Assembly: GCF_024323335.1 (NCBI RefSeq)
Contig: NC_066584.1
Coordinates: forward strand, 268,328,344 to 268,392,343
From: Lathyrus oleraceus
Lineage: Eukaryota > Streptophyta > Magnoliopsida > Fabales > Fabaceae
DNA length: 64,000 nucleotides
Direction of reading: 5' to 3'
Part shown: piece after piece, positions 1-11,408 of the stretch
Layout: the number at the start of each line of letters is the position of its first letter
Position numbering within the stretch: position 1 is the stretch's first letter
The notes under the pieces: model-generated
The model's input: only the letters and a program-made list of their open reading frames with translations
The model's database searches: none
What the model was told of the DNA's origin: nothing
Translations under genes and position numbers: made by a program

Positions 1-541
1 ATTTAAGAAAAATGATTTTCATTAAAATTTTAAATTTGAAAAATGATCATAAAAAAATTTAAAACTATTGGCTGAAGTAAATAAGAGTGAAAATAATTGG
101 ATAAAAGTTTAACTTTATTTAATAGAATGGTAGTTTGTAAATGACAAGACTCCATAGATTTTTACATGGTTGAAAATGGTAATTTACATGGAAAAGGGTT
201 ACATTGAATACAAATGACCACTAATCCTTCCACCAACTCTTGATGTCCTCTTTGTTTTTGGCTGCTACCGGGGATGATGAATGAACATCAACCCTTGTGC
301 TCAAAGTTTCTCTAGATTTGAAGATCAGCAGGATGTAATTACTTGCCATAATCCATAATTTTTGCATAAGTTTCCCCAAGGTGGGGTACTCAACTTATCG
401 GGAAATTCTTTCTGTTTTATGTATCTAACTTTTTCCTGGATCGCCCTTTCGGGTTTTCAATCCACCAAGAAGCTCATTTTTGCCTAAGTCGCCCTTTCGG
501 GTTTTCCACTTAGCGAGCTGTTCTTTTCTTTTTTAGGCGAA
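1..541 (-). other. 3' untranslated region of Ogre D
   Basis: AT-rich sequence following the integrase stop on the minus strand. The part next to integrase (366-513) holds three stem-loops annotated separately. The rest, 1-365, has no ORF above chance and no recognisable LTR start, so the 3' LTR must lie outside the window. Confidence 0.7.
366..513 (-). other. Three tandem stem-loops after integrase (D)
   Basis: On the minus strand there are three consecutive two-tier hairpins. The first has outer arms at 508-513 and 484-489 (CTAAGT with ACTTAG) and an inner CCC-GAAA-GGG at 501-492. The second has outer arms at 460-464 and 437-441 (TGGAT with ATCCA) and the same inner CCC-GAAA-GGG. The third has outer arms at 392-398 and 366-372 (ATAAGTT with AACTTAT) and an inner CCCC-ACCTT-GGGG. 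The first two share the core GAAAACCCGAAAGGGCG. The outer arms differ in sequence but still pair, which favours RNA structure over simple repetition. The inner Tat element has the same kind of array at 39084-39278. Confidence 0.65.
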
Positions 542-1733
542 GTATTTCTTGACTGCATTTGCGTTCACAGGACGAGTGAACTCTTCACCATCCATAGTTG
601 TAAGAATCAGAGCGCCGCCTGAAAAGGCTCTCTTAACAACATATGGGCCTTCATAATTAGGAGTCCATTTGCCCTAAGAATCTGGTTTGAACGATAAAAT
701 CTTCTTGAGCACAAGGTCACCTTCTCTGAATACACGAGGTATGACCTTCTTATCAAAAGCTTTCTTCATCCTTTGCTGATATAACTGACCATGACACATG
801 GCAGTTAATCTTTTCTCTTCAATTAAGTTCAATTGATCATACCTAGTCTGACACCATTCAGCCTCAGTCAACTTGGTTTCCATGAGCACACGCAATGAAG
901 GAATCTCAGCCTCTATGGGGATCATTGCTTCCATACCATATACAAGAGAGAAAGGGGTTGTCCCTGTTGAAGTGCGGACGGATGTACGATAGCCGTGCAA
1001 AGCAAATGGGAGCATCTCATGCCAATCCTTATATGTCACACCATAATGACATATGATCTGATTGTTGATAAACCGCACAACAACCTACTTGGTTACATTT
1101 GCATACAATGTTGCTTCAACCCATTTTGTGAAGTAGTCAATGGCCACTAAAATGAAACAATGTCCATTCGAAGCTTTGGGCTCAATCATCCCAATCATAT
1201 CAACTCCCTACATGGAGAAAGGCCATGGGGAAGAAATAACGTTCAATAGTGTCGGAGGAACATAAATCTTATCAGCATATATTTGACACTTGTGGCATCT
1301 CTTCATAAACTTGCAATAGTCATATTCAATTGTCAGCCAATAGTAACCTTCTCGCAACATCTTCTTCGCCATTGCATGTCCATTGGAATGAGTACCAACG
1401 GAACCTTCATGCACTTTGTACAGTATATCATCATTCAAGTAGAAATTGCCGGCTAATCTTTTCAAAGTCTTCTTATCTTTCAAAGAGGCCCCGGACGGGT
1501 AAATCTGACTTTGGAGGAAACACTTGATGTCGTAATACCACGACTTCTCGTCTTTGACTTCTTCAACAACAAACACATGAGTTGGCCTATCAAGACGCAT
1601 CGCGAACAAGTTAGGAACCTTGTTCCAATACTTCACTACAATCATTGATGCCAACATTGCGAGAGCATCTTCCATCCGGTTTTCATCTCGAGGGATATGA
1701 TGAAACTCAACTTTTGTAAAGAAAGTCGAAATC
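542..1733 (-). pseudogene. Ogre D integrase, catalytic core deleted
   Basis: Integrase inserts element cDNA into chromosomes. On the minus strand the HHCC zinc-finger region (ending CHKC, near 1290) is followed by the start of the catalytic domain (YFTKWVEA) and the C-terminal GPY/F region near 610-670. Relative to copy C, an in-frame deletion of 58 codons at about 1036-1039 joins YGV directly to TYKDW, removing the second catalytic Asp (DNG) and the catalytic Glu (VEASN). Further stops lie at 1207-1209 (TGG to TAG), near 1086 and at 674-676. This is clearly a dead gene. The family call is secure from similarity to the intact copy at 18320-19243. Confidence 0.9.
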
Positions 1734-2046
1734 CTCCTCGCTTAATCTCGATATGGTATTAAGCTGGGTTGATTTGTCCCCCATTCTCCTTTGATCTGAT
1801 TTACTACCAAATTTGAATCTCCGAAGACATCTAGATGCTTGATTCTGAGATCAAAGGCCTCTGCGAGCTCCATAATGCAAGCCTCATACTCCACCATATT
1901 GTTTGTACATTTGAAAGTTAACCTAGCTGTAAATGGAAAATGCATTCCTTAAGGAGTAATAATCACTGCCCCAATGCCATTACCATACTGATTAACAGCT
2001 CCATCAATTACCATACCCCAACGGGAACCAGGTTCTGGCCCTTCTT
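1734..2046 (-). pseudogene. Second (archaeal-type) RNase H domain, Ogre D
   Basis: On the minus strand this encodes VIDGAVNQYGNGIGAV, then NNMVEYEACI, then DVFGDSNLVVNQ: the Asp, Glu, Asp order of an RNase H fold. Tat-lineage elements are known to carry such an additional archaeal-like RNase H between the usual gypsy RNase H and integrase. It is the only near-complete copy of this domain in the window, because LTR insertions or deletions removed it from C and cut it in E. A stop near 1947-1949 and an end stop near 1744 break the frame. Confidence 0.75.
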
Positions 2047-3755
2047 CAAGCAATGGTTCATCACAATCTTTCATTTTCAAGTACAAGATCTCTTCGTCAG
2101 GAAAATCATACTGCACTGACTGGTAATCTTCAATTGGTATTTGAGCCAAATGGTCAACCAAGATACTACCTTTGATCGCTTTCTGAGATCGGTATTCAAT
2201 ATCATACTCTGATAACAACATCTGCCAACGGGCAATTCTCCCAGTTAAAGCAGGCTTCTCAAATATATACTTGATCGAATCCATTTTGGATATCAACCAA
2301 GTGGTATGATTCAACATATACTGACGCAGACGCTTAGCAGCCCAAGCCAATGCGCAACAAGTTTTCTCAAGCATAGAATACCGAGTCTCATGGTCGGTGA
2401 ACTACTTACTGAGGTAATAAATTGCAAATTCTTTCTTTCCAGTCTCATCTTGTTGGCCAAGAACACAACCCATACTATCTTCGAGCACAATCAAATACAT
2501 GATCAACGGTCTTCTTTCAATAGGCAAAGACAAAATCGGAGGTTCAAGCAGATATTCCTTGATACTGTCAAAAGTTGTCTGGCAGTCTTCGATCCAATCA
2601 CAAGACTGATCTTTCCGAAGAAGCTTGAGTATAGGCGCGCATGTGGTAGTCATGTGTAAAATGAATATGGAAATATAATTCAAGCGATCGAGGAAACCTC
2701 TGACTTGCTTCTCAGTTTTGGGTGCAAGCATCTCTTATATTGCTTTGACCTTGGCAGGATTAACCTCAATACCCTTATCGTTGAAAATAAAGCCCAACAA
2801 CTTACCAAAACGAACACCAAAATTACACTTATTGGGATTCAAGCGGAGTTTATACTTCCTCAAATGCTGAAATAGCTTCAACAAATCCTCAACATGTTCC
2901 TCTTCATCAATTGATTTAGCAATCATGTCATCGACATAAACTTCAATCTTTTTATGCATCATATCATGAAAAAGAGTAGTCATTACTCTTTGGCATGTTG
3001 CACCAGCATTCTTCAAATCGAAAGGCATCACTCTATAACGGAATATTCCCTAAGGTGTAATGAATATGGTCTTCTCCATATCTTCAGGTGCCATTTTGAT
3101 CTGATTATATCCGGAAAATCCATCTATAAACCAAAAAACTTTGAAATTAGCAGTATTGTCTACCAACATATCAATGTGTGGCAGCGGGAAATCATCTTTC
3201 GGACTGACTTTATTCAAATCTCTATAATCAACACACATGCGGACTTTTCCATCTTTCTTCGGCACAGGAAGAATGTTGGCCACCCATTCTGGATACTCAG
3301 CGGTCACAAGGAAACCGACGTCAATATGCTTATGCACTTCTTCTTTGATCTTCACTGTCATATCAGAATGCGTTCTTCTCAACTTCTGCTTGACTGGCGG
3401 GCATTCTGGCTTCAACGGCAATCTATGCTCCACAATCTCAGAATCCAAACCAGGCATGTCTTGATAGGCCCAAGCAAACACATTTGAATACTCTTGAAGA
3501 AGATCAATCAACCCCTTCTTAACATCTGGACACAGGCAAGACCCAATCTTGACTTCCTTCACATCATCCTTGGAACCCAAGTTGACTAGCTCAATCTCCT
3601 CTTCGAATGGCTGAATGATTCTTTCATCATGCTAAAGAAGACGAGATAATTCATCACTCACTTCTTCGTCACTTTCCTCCTCGGCCTCAAACACAGGGAA
3701 CTCAAAATTTGGAGAAGGAGAAGGATCATTGTATTCAATGGAGTTAGAAACCAAC
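2047..3755 (-). pseudogene. Ogre D reverse transcriptase and gypsy RNase H
   Basis: Makes element cDNA on an RNA template. The minus-strand frame starts right after the intron acceptor. It shows the RT motifs YRDLNKVSPKDDFPLPHID, FIDGFSGYNQIKM (catalytic Asp), MPFDLKNAGAT and YVDDM (active-site YxDD, about 2905-2920), followed by the gypsy RNase H and connection region with YLSK, MLEKTCCALAWAAKRLRQY and KPALTGRIARWQ. Stops include a TAG at 3048-3050 in place of the Trp of the usual TPWGTF, a break near 2400 and one near 2733. The active-site residues survive, but the frame is not continuous. Confidence 0.9.
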
Positions 3756-4009
3756 CTGCATAATGATTTGATATTTTGATTTTAGAGAAGTGAATTTGTG
3801 ACCAAATATTATGCAGATGGACAATTATATTGTTTATTTATGTTTTTTGTGATTACCATTTTCAGAATAAAGCAAAAAGTAAAAACAAACATCATAGATG
3901 TGGATGAATAAAATTAATTTTATTAATGATCAATTTGAAAATGCCCAACAATGTCCACTTCTCCCTTAGGCATAAGAGAAGGATTTTGAAAACATATAAA
4001 TGCAATTAG
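3756..4009 (-). other. Ogre intron between protease and RT, donor lost (D)
   Basis: Ogre elements are known to splice an intron between protease and RT. The minus-strand acceptor TTATGCAG ends at 3756, matching the acceptors of C (11681) and E (59563). At the donor, C and E read GT, but D reads CT because the G is replaced at 4009. The interval is AT-rich and closed by stops. As it stands, D could not splice at this site. Confidence 0.75.
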
Positions 4010-4930
4010 TTAGATCGATGGAAAATAATAGGAACATCGACAACAATCAAATTATTGCAAGCCTTTCCATGCGTCACAAAATTGGTTCAGTCCTCCTCTT
4101 CGTCATCCTCTAGCACAACAGCTAAGTCTTGTTCATTGCCATGAATGAACCCTCCTCTATGAAAGATAAGTTGTGTATCCTCAGACCTTGCAGTTGATGA
4201 ACCTCGCTGAAAACCCATACCGGTTCTGCCTTTGTTGTCGGAGACCTCTACCACGCGCCCCCACTGATCAACATTGCCTTCTTCCACAATCTTCTTTGCA
4301 TCTTTCAATGAGGACATAGGTGCCCCAATTCTCTTTTCAGCAACAATAGATAAGACTTGGAGAGGAGTTCCAACCTCATCCTCAACTTCAACATAAGAGA
4401 AAGATGACAGGTGGCTAACCAACAACGCCTTCTCCCCGCCAAAAATTACAAGCTTTCCATTTTTCACAAATTTGAGCTTTTGATGCAAAGTGGATGTAAT
4501 AGCTCCCTCCTCATGGATCCATGGCCTTCCCAACAAGCAACTGTAGGTCGGGTGGATATCCATTACTTGAAAAGTAATCTGGAAGTCACTCGAACCTATC
4601 TTAACTAGAAGGTCCACTTCACCAATATCTGTTTTGTGTGAACCGTCAAAAGCTTTGACGATTACACCGCTATACCTCATAGGCACTCCTTGATATGACA
4701 TCTTCGATAATGTTGACTTCGGAAGCACATTCAGTGACGACCCGGTGTCAACAAGCACATTTGACAAAGCATCCTCTTTGCAATTCATAGAGATATGCAA
4801 AGCCAAGTTATGATTTCTGCCCTCCTTAGGGAGTTCTTCATCACAAAAGCTGAGATTGTTGTAGGAAGTGATGTTATCCACAATATGATCAAACTGATCC
4901 ACCGTAACATCATGTTCCCCAAAAGCTTGC
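4010..4930 (-). pseudogene. Ogre D protease with G-patch-like tail
   Basis: Aspartic protease of the Gag-Pol polyprotein. The minus-strand frame of about 271 codons (4902-4087) has the catalytic motif LVDTGSSLNVLPKS near 4720-4760, then LGRPWIHEEGAITSTLHQKLKF and a C-terminal glycine-rich stretch KGRTGMGFQRGSS followed by an acidic end. The glycine pattern resembles a G-patch, a motif found after the protease in some retroviruses, but this is only a resemblance. The frame is open across the domain. Upstream it is interrupted near 4942, and downstream it meets the intron whose donor is lost. Confidence 0.85.
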
Positions 4931-6970
4931 TCTAGAACTCTCTACAGTGCTTCTCTTTGCGCTTTTGAATTCATGAGCAGAGACAACACTGAAATTTTTG
5001 AGGGGGTTTGGAGCAGCTGCTCCACCACATTAAACTCACTCTTCTTGATTAAACAAAGTACCTCATCATCATCATTAGCCTTCAAATCGCTGGATTCACC
5101 AGACTTAGCTTTTGAAGCACTAACCGGATCTACAGCAGGCACTTCTACCTTCTTATTGACAATTGATTCTTCTTTATCTTTTGGGAACACCGGCCCAAAC
5201 ACACTACCACTACGGGTCACCTTGGTAACATCAACAATGCTCACCACAGAACTTGTCGTAGGCAACGAGACCTCTTGACCATCCTTCATCATTGTAGCAT
5301 TATACTGATATGGAACATCTTTATTAGATGAATACGGGACTGGATCCGCTAACCGCATAACCAACAGCGATACTGATCTATTGCTGACATTATTACTGCT
5401 ACTGCTGTGGTATTGAATTACCAATCTCTCTGGTTGCTTGAAATGGGCACTATGACATTTACATTGTCATCTACATGAAGGGATTGAACAATCTGAATCA
5501 TGCCTTCATCTATTAGTCATTGGATGTCCCTTTTCACAACTTCATAACCCCTTGAATTAATGCTGCAAACAACACAACCATCATGGTCATGCTCACAATC
5601 ACTCACCAAACAAATGTCCTTATGCATCTGCACTAAGGACCTCCGGATGAAGCGAACATCAAAAACTTTAAACTCGCCAGGACAACCATCCACCATATTA
5701 ATAGAAGAATTCCCATGAGCGGGCAGCGGATTCGCTTTCACGTTTGGCACACGGTCCTCAAAGGACACCATTGCACTCTTCATCAGCTTCTGAACCTCAT
5801 TCTTGAGTGGATAGCAATTTTCTATATCGTGTCCGGGTGCTCCTTGATGAAAAGCACAACAGAGTTCAGGCTTATACCACCATGGAAGTGGTTCTGGAAT
5901 TTACGGAGGGTTTCTTGGTTGAAGTAGGTTCTTGAGAACCAAAGATGGGTTGCGTTATGCATATGACATAGGGATCGGGTCGAAAAAGACCTTCTTCCTC
6001 TCAAAGTTTTGTTGATGATGATTATTGGTATTGTCTTTGTTGTAGGTGTTTGTTCGTTGTTGTAGTTGTTGTTGTTGTCATTGTTGTTGTTGAATTGGTA
6101 CTGATTGATTATTGGAAAATATTGGAATGACTGAAGATACTTGATAATGGTGTTGACGGGGTGGTTGACTCTTTCTGATCTGATGCCTCCTCTGCCTCCC
6201 AAAGCTATTGCCATACCTCTTACTTGAAATCGCATTGGTTTCGTTGTCCTTCTTCTTCCCAAAGCTATTGCCATACCTCTTACTTGACGATGCTTCATCT
6301 TTGAACAAACGTCCTTCTCAGACACCTTCCTCAAGCCTCATCCCCATGTTTACCATTTCGGTAAAGTGACTGGGGGCACTAGCAATCACACGTTCATAAT
6401 AAAATGAACTCAAGGTCTTCAGAAAGATCTTTGCCATCTCTTTTTCCTCCAAGGGAGGAGTGATCTAAGCCTCCAATTCACTCCACCTTTGCACATACTC
6501 TTTGAATGTCTCTTTATCCTTCTGAGACATAGACCTCAACTGGTCTCTATCAGGCGCCATATCTACATTGTACTTATATTGCTTGACAAAAGCCTCTCCC
6601 AAGTCATTGAAAGTTCAAATGCTTGCAGTATCCAACCCCATATACCAACGTAGCACAACACCGGTTAAACTGTCTTGGAAGTAGTGAATTAACAGTTGAT
6701 CGTTGTCAATTTGGGTACACATCTCGCGGGCATACATCACTAGATGACTGAGCGGACATGTGTTCCCTTTGTACGTTTCAAAGTCAGACACTCTGAATTT
6801 CACCGGAATCTTCACATTTGGCACTAGACATACCTCAACAGCACTTTTCCCAAACAAATCCTTACCTCTCAATATGTTCAATTCCTTGCGCAGCTCAAGG
6901 AACTGATCCTTCATTTCATCCATTTTCTTGTAAACATCCAGACCCTCAGATGGCTCGGAATGATAAATGG
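4931..6970 (-). pseudogene. Ogre D gag, 5'-truncated
   Basis: Capsid and nucleocapsid precursor. On the minus strand it contains the conserved segment LVPNVKIPVKFRV, then the capsid-like helical region (SLTGVVLRWYMGLDTASI; QLRSMSQKDKETF in the adjoining frame), an Asn/Gln-rich linker near 6060-6110, the nucleocapsid region and a Cys/His cluster (CEHDHDGCVVC) near 5580. It begins abruptly at about 6970 inside the region equivalent to YHSEPSEG of other copies, so the first roughly 115 codons are missing. Several stops (for example near 6615, 6467, 5784 and 5516) break it. Copies C and E give clear homologues. Confidence 0.85.
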
Positions 6971-7020
6971 GAAACCTTGAAGAAGATCATGGAATGGATA
7001 AGCTTGGATGTGGCCATACT
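6971..7020 (+). repeat. Short Ogre LTR scrap at D/C inversion junction
   Basis: The sequence from about 6977 to 7020 (GAAGAAGATCATGGAATGGA and onward) nearly matches 52334-52376, inside the plus-strand LTR of E. On its left, minus-strand gag of D stops. On its right, plus-strand ORF1 of C starts at TGCCTCAGACGC. A short templated filler between two broken ends fits repair of a double-strand break by end joining. Confidence 0.7.
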
Positions 7021-7808
7021 TGCCTCAGACGCTCGCCTTCAAGGAGAACAAGGGATGTCTACGGTGGTCTATGAGACTTATGTCTCTCACTAATGATGAT
7101 ATCTTTTGGTATAACCGTGTGTATGATGGTGTCCAGATTATTGATTCTTGTGGTGAATTCTCCAATGTGCCTCTTCTTGGTAGATGTGGTGGAATTAACT
7201 ACAACCCTATTTTAGCTCGCCGTCAGCTTGGGTTCCCCTTAAAGGATAAACCTAATAACATTTTGTTAGAAGGTGTGTTCTTTCAAGAGGCTAAAGATCC
7301 CCAGAACTTGAAGGGAAGAATGGTCCGCACTTGGCGCAAAGTTCATAGGAAGGGAAGGAAGGAGCTTGGTCCAAAGAATTGTATTACGTTGGAATCCTAC
7401 ACCGCTTGGGTGAGGAAGAGAGCTCTCGAGTACTCCATGCCCTATGATTATCCAAAACCTACCCATATGGTTATGGTTGGGCCTGCAACCCTCCCTAACC
7501 AAGGAGCAGAGGAGTTGAGAGATGAAGATCGGTCGCGTGCACGGGTTCGCGAGCGAGAGGAACTTCTTCAGCAGCTTAGAGATAAAGATGCAGTGATAGA
7601 GTTTCTAGAGCATCAGGTTATTGATGAGCCTGATGATGTGGTTACTTCTCTTCTTCCTCAGTCATCCAGGTTTTGGAAGAGGAAGTATGATCGACTCGCC
7701 AAGGAGAAGGCCGATATGGAAAAAGCTTATGAGAGAGAGGTGAAGAGGCTTCGTGCAGCTTATCTCCGATCTCGAGGGCTTTGGACGATTGTTTCTAGGG
7801 CTCCATAG
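7021..7808 (+). pseudogene. Ogre ORF1 protein of unknown function (5'-truncated)
   Basis: About 260 codons are open to a stop at 7806-7808. The protein matches the C-terminal two thirds of the ORF1 in A and E: shared segments include IIDSCGEFSNVPL, GGINYNPILARRQLGFPL and a C-terminal coiled-coil-like stretch rich in Glu, Lys, Arg and Leu. An additional ORF before gag is a hallmark of Ogre, and its function is unknown. The protein resembles a plant domain of unknown function that is common in transposon-derived annotations (DUF7745-like, not verified). Its first third is missing, cut at the inversion junction. Confidence 0.8.
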
Positions 7809-8128
7809 GATGTTTATTCTCCTTTTTTCTTGTATTGTATTTGGTTACTAAAACTGTACTTCTTCATTGGTGTAAAAATTTCCAAATATTATTTCTATGA
7901 GTATTTCATATATGTCTTAAAAGATTAATATTTCCAACTATTTGCAAATAGATCTCTATAAAGTTCCTCTGATAAAAATAAACCATATGCACAAACATTG
8001 CATGCATCATATGCATAAGCAGGTTTTGTTCTGAGCTTCTTGATCAGTGGTCTAACTCTTTGCTCTTCATTTATTTTGAAGACAAGCTGACGCACCAGTA
8101 TAAGACAAGGGCCTATCGTCCAAGGATA
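7809..8128 (+). other. ORF1-gag spacer (C)
   Basis: Non-coding sequence between the ORF1 stop and the gag start. It aligns with the equivalent spacers at 49579-49886 (A) and 55625-56027 (E) through TTGCAAATAG-like and CATGCATCAT-like words. I saw no independent gene or promoter here. Confidence 0.6.
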
Positions 8129-10320
8129 ATGGAGAATTTAGAGCAAGAGAACAGGGACCTGAAGGAAGAGATCGCTAGGCTGACTGCCATGATGGAGTCA
8201 GTACGGGCTGTCCAGAGTCAAGCTTCGCCAACTCCTGCAACTCCTTCCTAGAGGACTGTTATTTCCGAGGTTGCTACCTCGATTGTGCCTGCTGCTACAT
8301 CCCACTTCGCTCCTTCTATGCCAGTCGGGTTCCCTTGGGGAATGCCTGCCAATTTTGTGCTTGAGGGTTTCGCTCCTACTCTCGCTTCTCTACCGACATC
8401 TAGCTTGGTCCTATCTATGCCACCTCCCGTTGTGCACACCTTGCCATGGGTTGAAGACACCATCTATCATTCTAAGCCATCTGAGGGCCCAGATGTCTAT
8501 GAAAAGATGGACGAGATGAAAGACCAATTCCTTGAGCTGCGGAAGGAACTGAAGACTCTGAGGGGTAAAGACCTCTTCGGTAAAAGTGCTGCTGAGTTGT
8601 GCCTCGTGCCCAACGTGAAGATCCCTATTAAATTCAAAGTACTTGCCTTTGAGAAATACAAGGGAAACACATGCCCGCTCAGCCATCTTGTGAGTATGCT
8701 CGCAAGAAGTCAACTCAAACTGACAATGATCAACTGCTTATCCATTACTTCCAGGATAGTTTATCAGGAGCTGCGCTCCGGTGGTACATGGGTCTAGAGA
8801 GTGCGAACATTCGCTTGTTCAACGATCTTGGCGAGGCCTTCTTCAAGCAATATAAGTATAATATGGATATGGCTCCTGATAGGGACCAGTTGAGGGCAAT
8901 ATCGCAGAAGGACAAGGAGACCTTCTAAGAGTACGCCCAGAGATGGCGCGAGATGGCAGCTCGGATAGTGCCACCCCTAGAGGAGAAAGAAATGACAAAG
9001 ATCTTTTTGAAGACTTTGAGCTCTTTCTATTATGAGAGGATGATCGCCAGTGCTCCCTCAGACTTCACCGAAATGGTGAATATGGGAATGTGACTAGAAG
9101 AAGGGGTCCGTGAAGGACGGCTATCCAGAGAAGACAGCTCTTTAGCAAAGAGATATGGGGGCTTTGCTAAGAAGAAGGAGGGAGAGGCACATGATGTGTC
9201 CTCTCATATTAAAATAAGGCCCTCTGTAAGAAGGAAGAACGTGCGTCCTGCCGTTAACCAACACCAGGTGGCTCATATAGCATCTGCCTTTAGAGAAGTT
9301 CAACATTATCAACAATAACAATAACAACATCGTCCACAACAGCAGGCCTACCAGCCTCGAAAAAACAATAACACCAGCACCAGCAACTACGATAGGAAGA
9401 GGGTCACTTTTGATCCAATTCCAATGACTTATGCTGAGCTATATCCGTCTCTGATTGATAGAAAATTGATCACTCCACGAGACCCACCTGCTGTACCGAC
9501 CAACCCTCAGTGGTGGTATAAGCCTGAACTATATTGTGTATATCATTCTGGTGCTCCCAGACATGACGTGTAGAATTATTACCCGCTGAAGTCCAAGGTG
9601 CAAGACCTTGTGAGAAATGGTATTTTGTTTTTCGAGGACGTAGGTCCTAATGTGAAGAAGAACCCATTGCCCGAGCATGGGAAAGCTGTCGTGAATATGT
9701 TCCAGGGATGCCCTGGCAAATATAAAGTCCTGTATGTCAATGACATAAGGCAGTCTTTGGTCGAGATGCATAAGTTGTTGTGGGAACACAACCACTATGA
9801 GCATGACCATGATAAGTGCTAGGTGTGCACTATCAATGAAAGAGGATGCCGACAAGTAAGAAAGGACATCCAAGAAATGCTAGGTCAGGGAATGATTGAA
9901 ATACTTCAGAATCGTGATGAGGGCGAAGTCAATGTTATCACCCTGGTGTTCAAAATTCATGGGCCTGTTGTCGTCAAGTATGATGGCAGTAAGAAGAAGG
10001 TATCTCCAGCTTTTGTGATCAAGCCAGCGGGTCCGGTCCCGTATTCATTAGACAAATTTGTTCCCTACAGGTACAACGCAGTCATGCTAGAAGATGGGAA
10101 GGAGGTGTCGTTGCCCTCAACTTCCGTAGTGAGCATTTCTGATGTCAGTGGTGTGACCCGCAGTGGTCGTGTTTTCTCGGCGCCGCCGAAATCCCATGAA
10201 GATGTCGTGAGGAGAAAAGTTGTTAATCTTGTCGGTCCCATGGGGACTTCTTCTTCGAACAATCATGCTCCTGTTGTGAAGGGTGTTGACCCTGTTGTTG
10301 ATAAATCTGTGAAAACTCCT
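8129..10320 (+). pseudogene. Ogre C gag
   Basis: The start is the ATG at 8129 (MENLEQENRDLKEEIARL), at the same place as in A and E. An N-terminal coiled coil (residues 1-30) is followed by a Pro/Ala-rich linker, VPNVKIPIKFKV, the capsid-like region (LRWYMGLESANIRLF, DRDQLRAISQKDKETF), a Gln/Asn-rich linker (about 9310-9350) and a zinc-knuckle variant CVYHSGAPRHDV. Defects: a stop at 8249-8251, a one-base deletion near 8694, stops at 8926, 9091, 9318 and 9571, and a stop at 9820-9822. From 9823 it continues in one frame into protease, as expected for a Gag-Pro polyprotein. Confidence 0.85.
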
Positions 10321-11408
10321 ATCCTGGTTGGCCAGTTTAGCATGTTGAGAGAGGATGGTGATGAGATGTTGAGGCTCATCAAAAGGAGTGAATACAATAT
10401 TGTTGATCAACTACTACAAACTCCATCAAAGATATATGTCTTATCTTTGCTGATGAATTCTGGGCCACACCGCGAAGCTTTGCAGAGGGTGTTGGATGTG
10501 GCATACGTGGATCACGATGTCACCATTGAACAGTTTGATAACATTGTTGCAAATATAACCGCTTGCAACAATTTGAGCTTCTGTGATGCTGATCTTCCCG
10601 AGGAGGGAAAAGACCACAATTTGGCTCTACACATTTCAATGAACTGTAGGGATGATGCCTTGTCCAATGTGTTGGTGGATACAGGATCATCGCTCAATGT
10701 TTTGCCAAAATCCACTATGACTAAACTTTCGTACCAGGGGCCTCTAATGAGGTAGAGTGGAGTGGTTGTGAAGGCGTTTGATGGATCGCGCAAAACCGTG
10801 ATCGGAGAATTAGAACTCTCGATCAAGATTGGACCTAGTGATTTCCAAATCACTTTCCAGGTCATGGATATTCATCCGTCTTACAGCAGTTTCCTTGGCA
10901 GACCATGGATTCACGAGGCAGGCGCCGTGACATCCACCCTACACCAAAAATTGAAGTTTGTTAAGAACAAGAAGTTGGTGGTGATAGGGGGAGAGAAGGC
11001 TCTCTTGGTCAGTCACTTATCTTCCTTCTCCTACATTGATGTTGAGGATGAGGTTGGGACTCCGTTCCAAACCTTATCTATTGTTGAGCCTTCAAGGAGA
11101 GGACTTTCTTCATTTGTCTCCTACAACGATGCAAAGTTGGCCATTGAGCATGGTGCAACTACTGGTTTGGGGCAAATGATCAAAATGGAGGATAATAAAT
11201 TCCGAGCTGGCATAGGGTACTCTTCCGGTGTTTCCAATGAGCGTGGGCTGTTCCAGAGTGGAGGTTTCATCCACACTGTTGAAGATCAGGAAGTTGCTGC
11301 CGTTGTAGAAGATGATGAAGAGGAAGACCTTGGCAACTTTGTCATACCAGGCGGAATCTGTAATTTTTGGGTCGCTGTTGATGTGCCAACGGTTATCCAC
11401 AAGTCCAC
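10321..11408 (+). pseudogene. Ogre C protease exon
   Basis: Aspartic protease with LVDTGSSLNVLPKS (catalytic Asp codon 10678-10680), LGRPWIHEAGAVTSTLHQKLKF, and a C-terminal glycine-rich G-patch-like stretch (FRAGIGYSSG) plus an acidic end. A single stop at 10753-10755 (TAG where sisters have a Tyr codon) breaks it. The exon ends at the donor CAC|GTAATA (11408|11409) with two bases of a codon left over. Splicing to 11682 keeps the frame, so this exon and the RT exon are one polyprotein. The gag-protease border is approximate. Confidence 0.85.

Larger units (their letters stand above)
1..6970 (-). mobile_element. Ogre-like Ty3/gypsy retrotransposon body (copy D)
   Basis: Read on the minus strand, the order is gag, protease, intron, RT, RNase H, second RNase H, integrase and 3' UTR, as in the Tat/Ogre lineage. 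Neither LTR is present: the left end leaves the window and the right end stops inside the gag N-terminal region at about 6970, where a scrap of Ogre LTR begins. Many internal stops, a lost splice donor and an integrase deletion show a dead copy. B (19244-25160) is also minus-strand and carries a 5' LTR and ORF1, so B and D may be halves of one element separated by inverted copy C. That link is inferred. Confidence 0.9.
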
